Source: Opitutales bacterium (GTDB lineage Bacteria > Verrucomicrobiota > Verrucomicrobiia > Opitutales > Opitutaceae). From it: a DNA stretch of 13,948 bases. The stretch's first letter is position 1; every line of letters begins with the position of its first letter. A program made the position numbers and the translations under genes. This document shows positions 1-5,693 of this stretch, in pieces. The stretch is from the NCBI GenBank assembly GCA_021772595.1, contig JAJFLS010000554.1, positions 1 to 13,948 on the forward strand. Reading direction: 5' to 3'. The notes under the pieces are model-generated. The model saw only the letters and a program-made list of their open reading frames with translations. It was not told the origin of the DNA and made no database searches.

Positions 1-180
1 GAATCGGGTTAAAAAAAAATCAGACATTTTAACGCATTGCCCCGCTACATTCAAATCTACTAGCTGCAAACAAAACGAACAAAACATATCCCCGATACAA
101 GAGACCCGCGTTTCATCCAAGCCGCTAGATCTCCGGCTAGTAAACAGATCAAATTATCAAATAAGACACAAGTACTATCA
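1..180. other. Upstream region of the ECF sigma operon
   Basis: No gene is visible here. The stretch is AT-rich and precedes the sigma factor gene, so it probably holds that gene's promoter, but I see no convincing -35/-10 pair. A small inverted repeat, AGCCG at 120-124 and CGGCT at 134-138 around a 9-nt loop, could be an operator or weak RNA hairpin. There is no clear Shine-Dalgarno sequence directly before the ATG at 181. Confidence 0.3.
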
Positions 181-789
181 ATGCTTGACTTCCAAAAAAT
201 GATTGGACTAATTCCGGATCGGCGTTATCAAGATCCCAACGCTCATCCCAATAAAACTCGAATGCCGCCCGAAGAGTCAGAAGAAAACAAATGGTTTCGC
301 GAGATGCTTCTCCCACACGAACCATTTCTTCGCAATTGGCTGCTCAGTCGATACTCGAACGACACGGAGATAGACGATATCGTACAGGAGGCATATTTGC
401 GAGTGATGCAAGCTCGAGAAAATTGCGAGATGCAGGCTCCCAAAGCCTATCTTTTCGCAATCGCTCGCAATCTAGCCGTCAATCGAATTCGCCGATCGAA
501 AATCATTCAATTCGATTCTTTAACCGATTTCGACTTGGCAAACGTCATAGATGATATGGAACCCGTATCCGAATCGATCGCTCTGAATCAGGAGCTTGAA
601 TTCCTGAACAAGGCCATCGAATCCCTCCCGAACCGATGTCGCCAGATTTTCATTTTGAGAAAAGTGTATTCCCTCCCGCAGAAGGAAATCGCTAAAAAGC
701 TCGGCCTTTCCGTCAACACCGTCGCCGCTCAACTAAAAATAGGCTACCGCAAATGCGTAGACTATATGGAATCAAACGGCTATCTATAA
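181..789 (+). CDS. ECF-family RNA polymerase sigma factor (FecI-like)
   Basis: This 202-aa protein is an extracytoplasmic-function sigma factor that would direct RNA polymerase to a small regulon under control of the FecR-like protein encoded next to it. Sigma region 2 lies at about residues 46-106 and includes the core-binding segment DDIVQEAYLRV (65-75) and AYLFAIARNLAVNRIRR (89-105). Sigma region 4 lies at about 141-192, with LPNRCRQIFILRKVYSLP followed by the helix-turn-helix KEIAKKLGLSVNTVAAQLK. The first 27 residues are unusual for the family and no Shine-Dalgarno sequence supports the ATG at 181. The ATG at 262 (residue 28, MPPEESEENKW) would give a more typical length. The stop is 4 nt from the FecR start, so the two are surely co-transcribed. 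The family assignment is firm; the regulon is unknown. Confidence 0.93.
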   Translation: MLDFQKMIGLIPDRRYQDPNAHPNKTRMPPEESEENKWFREMLLPHEPFLRNWLLSRYSNDTEIDDIVQEAYLRVMQARENCEMQAPKAYLFAIARNLAVNRIRRSKIIQFDSLTDFDLANVIDDMEPVSESIALNQELEFLNKAIESLPNRCRQIFILRKVYSLPQKEIAKKLGLSVNTVAAQLKIGYRKCVDYMESNGYL

Positions 790-793
790 TAAA

Positions 794-1855
794 ATGCCTG
801 ACGAATCTAACAAACCTCTATCTAAAGAGGAGCAGTCAATCGATGAGGCCGCTCTCGACTGGGTTATAATGCAAGACTCCGGCTTTTCTCCAGAAGACCA
901 AGACGCTTTTTTCGAATGGTTGGCCACCGATCCTAGGCACGGCGAATACATTGCCCGACACCAACGAAAATGGAAACGCCTAGATCATCTTGTTCAATGG
1001 CGCCCGGAACACAGCGACGAGGCCAACCCATACCTCATAGTCGGAAAAAGAAGAAACGTCCCTAAACTCGCCTGGATTTCTTCGCTAGCCGCCGCAGCCG
1101 CCATCGCCCTTTTCTTTTTATTATTCACTACGTTCACGGAGTCAATAAGCCGCTCCAATGGGATCCTCCCCGTCAGCGGAACGATGGCTAGCGCTTACCA
1201 ATGGTATAAGCTTGAGGACGGATCGATCGTCGAGCTAAACAAAGGCGCCCAAGTCGAATATCGATTCGATAAACAGGAGAGACGACTGTATCTACTTTCT
1301 GGGGAAGCCCATTTTATAGTAGCCAAGAACGCCGAGCGGCCCTTCATCGTCAATGCTCGTGGCACTCAATTGAAAGCCATCGGCACTGCATTCAATGTCA
1401 ATCTCACCGATGACACACTAGAAGTTTCGGTAACTCACGGAATCGTGGAAGTCGCGGGCCCGATCGCAACTCAGAACGAAGCAGACACGCCCGTAGCCAT
1501 TCACGACATACTCCCAAGACTTACCGCCGGCAATCGCTCGATAATTTCGCTTACAGCGAATTCGATCACACCGGTAACGGATGAGCTATCCGAGATTGCA
1601 CTGGAAGAAATCCTCGCATGGAAGCACCAGAAACTCGAATTCGAGGCGGCCCCTCTGCATCGAATCGTTGAAAGCTTTAATCGCTACAATCCCATTTCCA
1701 TTTCCATTCAGGATCCCGAGATCGAAAATATGTCGCTCACTGCCAAATTCCGATCAGATAATATAGAAGGCTTTCTGCGCCTGCTGGAACTCACCATGCC
1801 TATCGAAGTGATCGAACAAAAAGACGGCGACTATCTTCTGACAAATAGATCCTAA
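794..1855 (+). CDS. FecR-family transmembrane anti-sigma regulator
   Basis: This 353-aa membrane protein probably holds the preceding ECF sigma factor inactive and relays a periplasmic signal. Residues 17-66 are the cytosolic anti-sigma domain (DUF4880 type), with DEAALDWV and FFEWLATDPRHGEYIARHQRKW. One transmembrane helix spans about 93-114 (AWISSLAAAAAIALFFLL). Residues 128-222 form the periplasmic FecR domain, with LEDGSIVELNKGAQVEYRF, LLSGEAHFIV and GTAFNVNL. Residues 278-350 resemble the C-terminal STN-like domain (DUF4974), with LEFEAAPLHRIVESFNRYNP. In Fec-type systems the next gene is normally a TonB-dependent receptor whose plug signals to FecR. Here no receptor follows, only a broken glpD remnant, so the sensor may be orphaned or may serve a receptor elsewhere. 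Confidence 0.92.
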   Translation: MPDESNKPLSKEEQSIDEAALDWVIMQDSGFSPEDQDAFFEWLATDPRHGEYIARHQRKWKRLDHLVQWRPEHSDEANPYLIVGKRRNVPKLAWISSLAAAAAIALFFLLFTTFTESISRSNGILPVSGTMASAYQWYKLEDGSIVELNKGAQVEYRFDKQERRLYLLSGEAHFIVAKNAERPFIVNARGTQLKAIGTAFNVNLTDDTLEVSVTHGIVEVAGPIATQNEADTPVAIHDILPRLTAGNRSIISLTANSITPVTDELSEIALEEILAWKHQKLEFEAAPLHRIVESFNRYNPISISIQDPEIENMSLTAKFRSDNIEGFLRLLELTMPIEVIEQKDGDYLLTNRS

Positions 1856-2101
1856 TTTTGGGTACGAACAGCAACACGGTTGAAAAGCGTTCACCGCTAA
1901 AGGTTTTCGAAAAGATTCAGACGATGCGAAACGCCTTCGCCTGCAAGGCTGGCCGCTTCACTCGCCCTGCGAAAATGCCGAATCAAATCGAACAAAGCCT
2001 ACGTTAAAACAGCTCTTCACGGTCGATAGCGGCTGAGCGATCTCAGGAACTGGATATCGAGCCCGCAACGCCAGGAAAACTTCAGCTTCATGGAAAGCCA
2101 C
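1856..2101. other. Gene-free stretch after fecR
   Basis: I see no convincing gene on either strand. All frames are broken by stops and no domain is recognisable. The segment joins the FecR gene to a recognisable glpD remnant, so it may hold further unrecognisable decay products. No strong terminator hairpin with a T-run follows the FecR stop. Confidence 0.4.
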
Positions 2102-2466
2102 GAGATCATCCGGCAGCTACGACGGCCATACCGGAAACCAAACATCGGCATATTTTCTCCAAGGACAGACATCTAATCGTAAATCGAGTAACCGAGGGAA
2201 ATTGAATCCTGGCATTCTTCGCCAGTGACGGACGCCTGTTCTTTGTCATACCGATGGGAAACAAAACCTCGATTGGCACAACAGACACGCAGGTCGACAA
2301 TCCGGATGTGGAAGTAACTGCAGAGGATCGGAAATTCGTATTGGAAAACATTAACGCGCTACTCAAGCTGAAGAAACCTGCAAGATATTCTTTGGAGATA
2401 AAGCCGAGGCAAAGTGCCAGGATTGGATTGCTTCAATCAAAAAAAGTTCTCCCAAAGAATAGATAA
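2102..2466 (+). pseudogene. glpD: Decayed fragment of aerobic glycerol-3-phosphate dehydrogenase
   Basis: The frame through 2206-2385 reads ILAFFASDGRLFFVIPMG, then NKTSIGTTDTQVDN and a stretch ending FVLENINALLKL. This matches the FAD-dependent glycerol-3-phosphate dehydrogenase family around its conserved RLFFVIPM and IGTTDT motifs. Just upstream the same frame gives FSKDRHLIVNRVTEGN, corresponding to the family's SKG-HL-V segment, but it is cut by TGA at 2203-2205. Further upstream a different frame (EIIRQLRRPYRKPNIGIF, from 2102) looks related, implying a frameshift near 2150. Similarity fades after KKPA (about 2388), and the frame ends at 2464-2466. The N-terminal FAD-binding part and the C-terminal domain are missing. 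An intact protein has more than 500 residues and oxidises glycerol-3-phosphate to dihydroxyacetone phosphate; this piece cannot. Confidence 0.75.
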
Positions 2467-2470
2467 TTAG

Positions 2471-2617
2471 TTTTGCCAACTATTTGCATATAGATGAACC
2501 GCCAGGGCGGGTTAGATTCCCTCCCTCAGCACCATTTGAGACACTCAAGTTTTTTCTACAATTATCTTAAAAACTCAAAGTGAACGGCTATTTTGATTTG
2601 CCAATTATTTGCCAATC
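2471..2617. repeat. Two pairs of TTTGC(C) motifs spaced 11 bp
   Basis: TTTGCCAACTATTTGCAT (2472-2489) and TTTGCCAATTATTTGCCA (2597-2614) are near-identical 18-mers 125 bp apart. Each contains two TTTGC(C) motifs 11 bp apart, about one helical turn. They lie left of the island's left repeat and on both sides of the tRNA-like 3' end at 2507-2534. Such paired motifs could be recombinase arm-type sites or regulatory sites, but this is inference. Apart from these, the tRNA-like fragment and the attachment core, 2467-2729 shows no gene. Confidence 0.4.
2507..2534 (+). repeat. Degenerate tRNA/tmRNA 3'-end fragment (possible old attachment site)
   Basis: The 28 nt read as a T-arm plus acceptor: GCGGG, loop TTAGATT, CCCTC, then CCTCAGC, discriminator A and CCA. 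The T-stem pairs at four of five positions. Aligned without gaps to the island's 25-bp repeat, it matches at 18 of 25 positions (2510-2534). No matching 5' acceptor strand or body lies upstream, so it is not a functional RNA gene. It is best read as a scar of an earlier integration at a tRNA-type target, or as the end of a different tRNA. Confidence 0.4.
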
Positions 2618-2729
2618 TTTGAACATTAAGATACATCTACTTTCATTTGTACGCATTTCGATCAATCCGCAAGTTGCTTTTAAATAACTACTAATGTAGA
2701 TAAGTGCAAATTCGTGAAATGCTAAGCCC

Positions 2730-2754
2730 GGTTCGACTCCCGCCACCTCCACCA
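2730..2754 (+). repeat. Left copy of 25-bp tmRNA-type 3'-end direct repeat (putative att)
   Basis: This 25-bp sequence begins GGTTCGACTCCCGCC and ends CCTCCACCA. It is repeated without mismatch at 5614-5638, and the flanks diverge immediately on both sides. It has the T-loop TTCGACT, the 3' T-stem strand CCCGC, the acceptor strand CACCTCC, discriminator A and encoded CCA, typical of tmRNA (ssrA) 3' ends. The preceding AAGCCCGG does not form a proper T-stem with CCCGC, so this is a 3' fragment, not the working gene. tmRNA genes are classic targets of site-specific integrases. Confidence 0.75.
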
Positions 2755-2798
2755 GCATTTTCGTAAGTTTCTTATTGATAATAACTTAAGAAACCAAA

Positions 2799-2823
2799 GG
2801 TGGCGGGTGTAAATACCGCCACC
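2799..2823. repeat. Perfect 8-bp stem-loop built from the att octamer
   Basis: GGTGGCGG (2799-2806) and CCGCCACC (2816-2823) form a perfect 8-bp stem with a 9-nt loop. The octamer CCGCCACC is also inside both attachment repeats (2740-2747 and 5624-5631). The left arm extends to AGGTGGCGGG (2798-2807), an inverted copy of a 10-bp piece of the repeat. No T-run follows, so a terminator is unlikely. It may be a recombinase or DNA-processing site or an inverted partial att duplication. Confidence 0.45.
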
Positions 2824-3021
2824 CCAGAATCCAAACTGAATGCACTGAATTCGTATTCGCTTGTTCTTCATGTGCTTAAGCCATTTTTGATCTTTCAGCC
2901 TCTTCGCAAAATGGCTCCAAAGACCGAAGTTGTGTCTAAATTTTGTGGGGCTATTTGTGAGTCACTAAGGCGTGGGTTTCCAACGAGCCTGGAAATCTTA
3001 TTAACAAATCCTCGCTTTTAA
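2800..3021 (+). CDS. Hypothetical short ORF at the left island end
   Basis: This frame encodes 73 residues from a GTG inside the stem-loop at 2799-2823. It contains SLVLHVLKPFLIFQPLRKMA and ends FPTSLEILLTNPRF. I do not recognise the product, and no Shine-Dalgarno sequence supports the start. It begins by reading through GGTGGCGGG, the complement of the att core, as does the ORF at the opposite island end. It may be a decayed remnant of a mobile-element gene or a chance frame. It ends about 45 bp before the repeat array in front of the Fic gene. Confidence 0.25.
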   Translation: MAGVNTATPESKLNALNSYSLVLHVLKPFLIFQPLRKMAPKTEVVSKFCGAICESLRRGFPTSLEILLTNPRF

Positions 3022-3066
3022 AATTCCGACAACATCCGACTTGGGCAATCCAGACTGTTGACCGCA

Positions 3067-3162
3067 AAAAACTAGAAATCGACTAGCAGGATAAACTAGC
3101 AATAAGTTGACACAATAAACTAGATACAGTACAACAAGATATACTAGAAGCAGTAATATTTC
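3067..3162 (+). repeat. Four 24-bp-period direct repeats (ACTAG box array) before fic
   Basis: Nonamers AAAAACTAG (3067-3075), ATAAACTAG (3091-3099), ATAAACTAG (3115-3123) and ATATACTAG (3139-3147) recur at exactly 24 bp. A fifth ACTAG sits off-register at 3082-3086. Box 3 lies between the predicted -35 and -10 of the Fic promoter and box 4 falls near the start of transcription, while boxes 1 and 2 are upstream. This is the geometry of a multi-site operator. Both island proteins carry a winged-helix domain and are candidate binders. A replication iteron array is less likely because no replication protein is present. Confidence 0.6.
3107..3135 (+). promoter_or_regulatory. Sigma-70-type promoter of the fic operon
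   Basis: A consensus -35, TTGACA (3107-3112), is followed after 17 bp by TACAAC (3130-3135), a 4/6 match to TATAAT. Transcription would start near 3142, giving a leader of about 40 nt that ends in a good Shine-Dalgarno sequence (AAGGGG, 3171-3176). The overlap with ACTAG boxes 3 and 4 suggests repression by a protein binding the array. Confidence 0.55.
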
Positions 3163-3180
3163 GTAATTTGAAGGGGTAAC

Positions 3181-4731
3181 ATGGCATCTCCATCCGAACA
3201 TCTGGCAAAGTCTCTCGAGCATCTCCAAAAGCTACAGAGCGAGAATGGCGCAGCCGCAATCCGTTCCAAGGACCTACCGCGTACTGACCGCGAACGTCTC
3301 GTTAAGAACGGCTTTCTGCATGAAGTCATGAAAGGCTGGTATGTACCTGCGCGCCCTGACGAAACACGCGGCGAAAGTACGGCATGGTACGCTTCCTACT
3401 GGAAATTCTGCGCAGCTTATCTCGGCGAACGTTTCGAGAGCGGTTGGAGCCTCTCTCCCGAACAATCACTCGCCCTACACGCCGGAAACCGGACCGTACC
3501 ACAGCAGCTAATTGTTCACGCTGTCAAAGGTTGGAACAATGTCGTGAACCTCCCTCACGACACATCGATGCTGGATGTCCGCACCTCGATCCCCGAAGGT
3601 GAGGATACGGACGAAATCGATGGCTTGCGACTCTATGCTCTTGAAGCTGCCTTGATTGCCGCTGCTCCGACCTACTTCAAGCACTCGCCAACCGACGCCC
3701 GCACCGCCCTCTCAATGCTCAAATCGCCGTCGATACTTCTCTCCCACCTGCTGAATGGCGGTCACAGCGTCGTTGCCGGACGTCTCGCCGGCGCATGCCG
3801 TAACATCGGACGAGACCTCATGGCCAATGAAATAATACAGACTATGACCGCCGCAGGCTACGCAGTACGGGAAACCGACCCTTTCGAGAACGAAACAACA
3901 CTCTCCCTTCCCAACAGGGAAACGTCGCCCTACGTAAATCGCCTCAACCTGCTCTGGCAAGCCATGAGGAAGCCTGTGATCGAAGTCTTTCCGAAGCCTC
4001 CAAGCTCGCCCAAAGACAACGCCGAATACATGAAGACTCTTGATGATATCTACGTTACCGATGCCTACCACTCGCTCTCCATCGAAGGCTACCGCGTGAC
4101 ACCGGAACTCATCGAACGCGTAGGCAGCGGCAAGTGGAATCCTGATGATGTAGAGGCAGACCGTGCTCATCGTGACGCCATGGCAGCACGCGGCTACTGG
4201 CAAGCATTTCAGGCCGTTTCAAAGAGCGTTGAGAAAGCGCTTGGCGGCGAAAACGCTGGAGAAACAACCCGCCGCGACCATGGAAGCTGGTACCGCGAGC
4301 TATTCGGACCAAGCGTAACCGCAGGCATACTACAGGCTGGCGACCTTGCCGGATATCGCGGCGGGCAAGTCTATATAAGAGGCTCGATGCACGTACCCAT
4401 GAAACGCGGGGCCGTTCCCGATAGCATGGAAGCGTTTTTCGATCTCCTCACGAAAGAAGAGCATCCGGCCGTGCGCGTTGTTCTCGGTCACTTTTTCTTC
4501 GTCTATATCCATCCCTACATGGATGGCAATGGACGCATAGGCCGCTTTCTCATGAACGTTATGCTCGCCTCCGGCGGTTATCCATGGACGGTCATTCCGG
4601 TCGAGGTCCGCAATTCATACATGAAAGCTCTGGAACGAGCAGCTGTGAATGGCGACATCAAGCCATTCGCCAGTCTTCTCGCGGACCTCGTAAAAGCAGA
4701 ACCGAAGAAAGTCGGTACAACAGATAAATAG
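3181..4731 (+). CDS. Fic-family AMP-transferase with AbiEi-like winged-helix N-terminus
   Basis: This 516-aa protein should transfer AMP from ATP to a hydroxyl side chain of a target protein. The Fic core carries the canonical motif HPYMDGNGRIGR (444-455), with catalytic His444 and the phosphate-binding GNGR intact. SLSIEG (298-303) fits the class II inhibitory motif (S/T)xxxE(G/N), whose Glu blocks ATP orientation until relieved. Residues about 10-56 (LEHLQKLQSENGAAAIRSKD, then GFLHEVMKGWYV) look like the winged helix of AbiEi-type antitoxins, and 57-250 also resemble AbiEi-like proteins (LSPEQSLALHAGNRTVPQQL, VNLPHDTSMLDV). The protein may therefore combine toxin, inhibitor and autorepressor. 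AAGGGG lies 4 nt before the ATG. The stop is followed 3 nt later by the next gene. Target and trigger cannot be told from sequence. Confidence 0.92.
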   Translation: MASPSEHLAKSLEHLQKLQSENGAAAIRSKDLPRTDRERLVKNGFLHEVMKGWYVPARPDETRGESTAWYASYWKFCAAYLGERFESGWSLSPEQSLALHAGNRTVPQQLIVHAVKGWNNVVNLPHDTSMLDVRTSIPEGEDTDEIDGLRLYALEAALIAAAPTYFKHSPTDARTALSMLKSPSILLSHLLNGGHSVVAGRLAGACRNIGRDLMANEIIQTMTAAGYAVRETDPFENETTLSLPNRETSPYVNRLNLLWQAMRKPVIEVFPKPPSSPKDNAEYMKTLDDIYVTDAYHSLSIEGYRVTPELIERVGSGKWNPDDVEADRAHRDAMAARGYWQAFQAVSKSVEKALGGENAGETTRRDHGSWYRELFGPSVTAGILQAGDLAGYRGGQVYIRGSMHVPMKRGAVPDSMEAFFDLLTKEEHPAVRVVLGHFFFVYIHPYMDGNGRIGRFLMNVMLASGGYPWTVIPVEVRNSYMKALERAAVNGDIKPFASLLADLVKAEPKKVGTTDK

Positions 4732-4734
4732 GCG

Positions 4735-5391
4735 ATGGAATACCTCTATATCCTATCGAACAAAAACATGGACGGCCTGCTGAAGATAGGCTGTACCAAG
4801 AAATCGGTTACAGACAGAAGCAAGGCTCTTTTCACGACAGGTGTTCCCGACAAGTTCGACATAGAAGCGATCTTTCCGACTTCAGATTCCAAACGATTTG
4901 AAGATGAAGCTTTCAAAACACTGGCACCCTATCGGAACAAGAAGCAACGAGAATTCTTCAAGCTCAACGTTCGTCAGGCCATCGATTTCTTGCTCCCAAT
5001 CTATGACGAGCGATTTCGACCCGATGAAAGTGATTCTATCCCACCAGATGTAATCGAGTCTGAAACGCTCACCGAAAATGAGGAAGCCGCTATTTTCTTG
5101 ATCGGCAGTAAGCATCCGGGATGGACGGCACAATACGAAATTCGTGATCGTATCGCCCAGAGCGATCTCGAAGCGGATTACATCATAAAAGACCTAGCAT
5201 CTCGTAATTTCGTTAAACTCAAACGCGGCATGATGGATACTGAAGTTGTACAACTAGATCATGCGGGACTGACCTACCTCAAATCGAAGGATATGCTAGA
5301 CCCTGAGAAGCTACGAAATTGGAAACTCAACTGCCAATCCAAACGCCCCACTAGATCGAACGACCTACCAAATACCTCTGAACTCTTTTGA
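4735..5391 (+). CDS. GIY-YIG (T5orf172/MUG113-like) domain fused to winged helix
   Basis: This 218-aa protein has two parts. Residues 1-86 resemble the GIY-YIG nuclease superfamily, T5orf172/MUG113 branch: YLYIL (3-7) and LKIG (16-19) stand for the two signature strands, Arg28 in VTDRSKAL for the catalytic arginine, with FEDEAF (55-60) and REFFKL (72-77) as family features. Residues about 113-184 (TENEEAAIFLIGSKHPGWT, then EIRDRIAQSDLEADYIIKDL and the wing RNFVKLKRG ending LDHAGLTYL) look like a MarR-type winged helix. It could be a nuclease effector with DNA recognition, or a regulator of the ACTAG array. The ATG lies one codon after the Fic stop in the same frame (TAG-GCG-ATG) and has no Shine-Dalgarno sequence, so translation is probably coupled. 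No terminator is evident after it. Confidence 0.75.
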   Translation: MEYLYILSNKNMDGLLKIGCTKKSVTDRSKALFTTGVPDKFDIEAIFPTSDSKRFEDEAFKTLAPYRNKKQREFFKLNVRQAIDFLLPIYDERFRPDESDSIPPDVIESETLTENEEAAIFLIGSKHPGWTAQYEIRDRIAQSDLEADYIIKDLASRNFVKLKRGMMDTEVVQLDHAGLTYLKSKDMLDPEKLRNWKLNCQSKRPTRSNDLPNTSELF

Positions 5392-5426
5392 TTTTAAAGA
5401 ACTACCAATCAATCCCCCATGGAATC

Positions 5427-5693
5427 TCAAAAAGAGTCTACAATCGCAATTATCGCCCTCTTGTGTGCATCTAGAAGCTTATCCCAAGCCGCGACAATTC
5501 GAGCCAGATCGCGATACTCCGAGCCAATTCCTTGTGAGTCTATTTGTGCGCATCGAGCATCACAATCGACGCAAATACTTTGAATATCAATAGCTTGCGC
5601 TTCTGTATCAAAAGGTTCGACTCCCGCCACCTCCACCAAACTTATTGATATACAAGTTCTTACAAACATTATAGAGGCTTCATCCTCATGCAT
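5427..5693 (-). CDS. Hypothetical ORF reading through the right att repeat
   Basis: This 88-aa minus-strand frame starts outside the island, reads through the att repeat as VEVAGVEP and continues inward. The part upstream of and within the repeat is probably not real coding sequence. The last 35 residues, GIGSEYRDLARIVAAWDKLL then AHKRAIIAIVDSF, look like a genuine amphipathic helical tail. I recall similar tails on short proteins and recombinases of planctomycete and verrucomicrobial mobile elements, but cannot verify this. It may be the remnant of the element's integrase or accessory gene. No ribosome binding site supports the start. Confidence 0.3.
   Translation of the reverse strand: MHEDEASIMFVRTCISISLVEVAGVEPFDTEAQAIDIQSICVDCDARCAQIDSQGIGSEYRDLARIVAAWDKLLDAHKRAIIAIVDSF
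5614..5638 (+). repeat. Right copy of 25-bp tmRNA-type 3'-end direct repeat (putative att)
   Basis: Perfect match to 2730-2754 over 25 bp, with encoded CCA at 5636-5638. It is preceded by TATCAAAA, which cannot form a T-stem, so it is a 3' fragment marking the right junction. The decamer CTTATTGATA follows it at 5641-5650 and also occurs at 2771-2780 near the left copy, at a different distance, which hints at further shared junction sequence. Confidence 0.75.

Larger units (their letters stand above)
2730..5638. mobile_element. Small genomic island bounded by tmRNA-type direct repeats
   Basis: Perfect 25-bp repeats define an island of about 2.9 kb (2884 bp from repeat start to repeat start). 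It carries a Fic gene, a GIY-YIG/winged-helix gene and short end ORFs. No integrase or excisionase is recognisable, so the element is either a non-autonomous passenger moved in trans or a deletion product of a larger island. Since both copies are 3' fragments on the + strand, the intact tmRNA gene should lie to the left, outside this window or formerly there, implying tandem or successive insertions. The decayed glpD on the left and truncated lactate dehydrogenase on the right fit an insertion and deletion hot spot. Confidence 0.6.

Noticed and set aside
1856..1985. Terminator or REP-like palindrome after fecR
   Set aside because: The GC-rich stretch around 1930-1975 looks suggestive but forms only short imperfect pairings and has no T-run.
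2400..2754. A complete tmRNA (ssrA) gene ending at the left repeat
   Set aside because: The bases before the 25-bp core do not form the T-stem, there is no matching 5' acceptor strand 300-400 nt upstream, no tag-peptide frame is visible, and the interval contains the glpD remnant. Only the 3' end is present.
3067..3162. CRISPR array or plasmid-type iterons
   Set aside because: The repeated unit is only about 9 bp within a 24-bp period, too short for CRISPR repeats and spacers. No replication initiator or cas gene is present, and the array overlaps a promoter.
3712..4203. Minus-strand frame of 163 codons opposite fic
   Set aside because: It is antisense to the conserved Fic coding region, with low-quality composition and no recognisable family or ribosome binding site.
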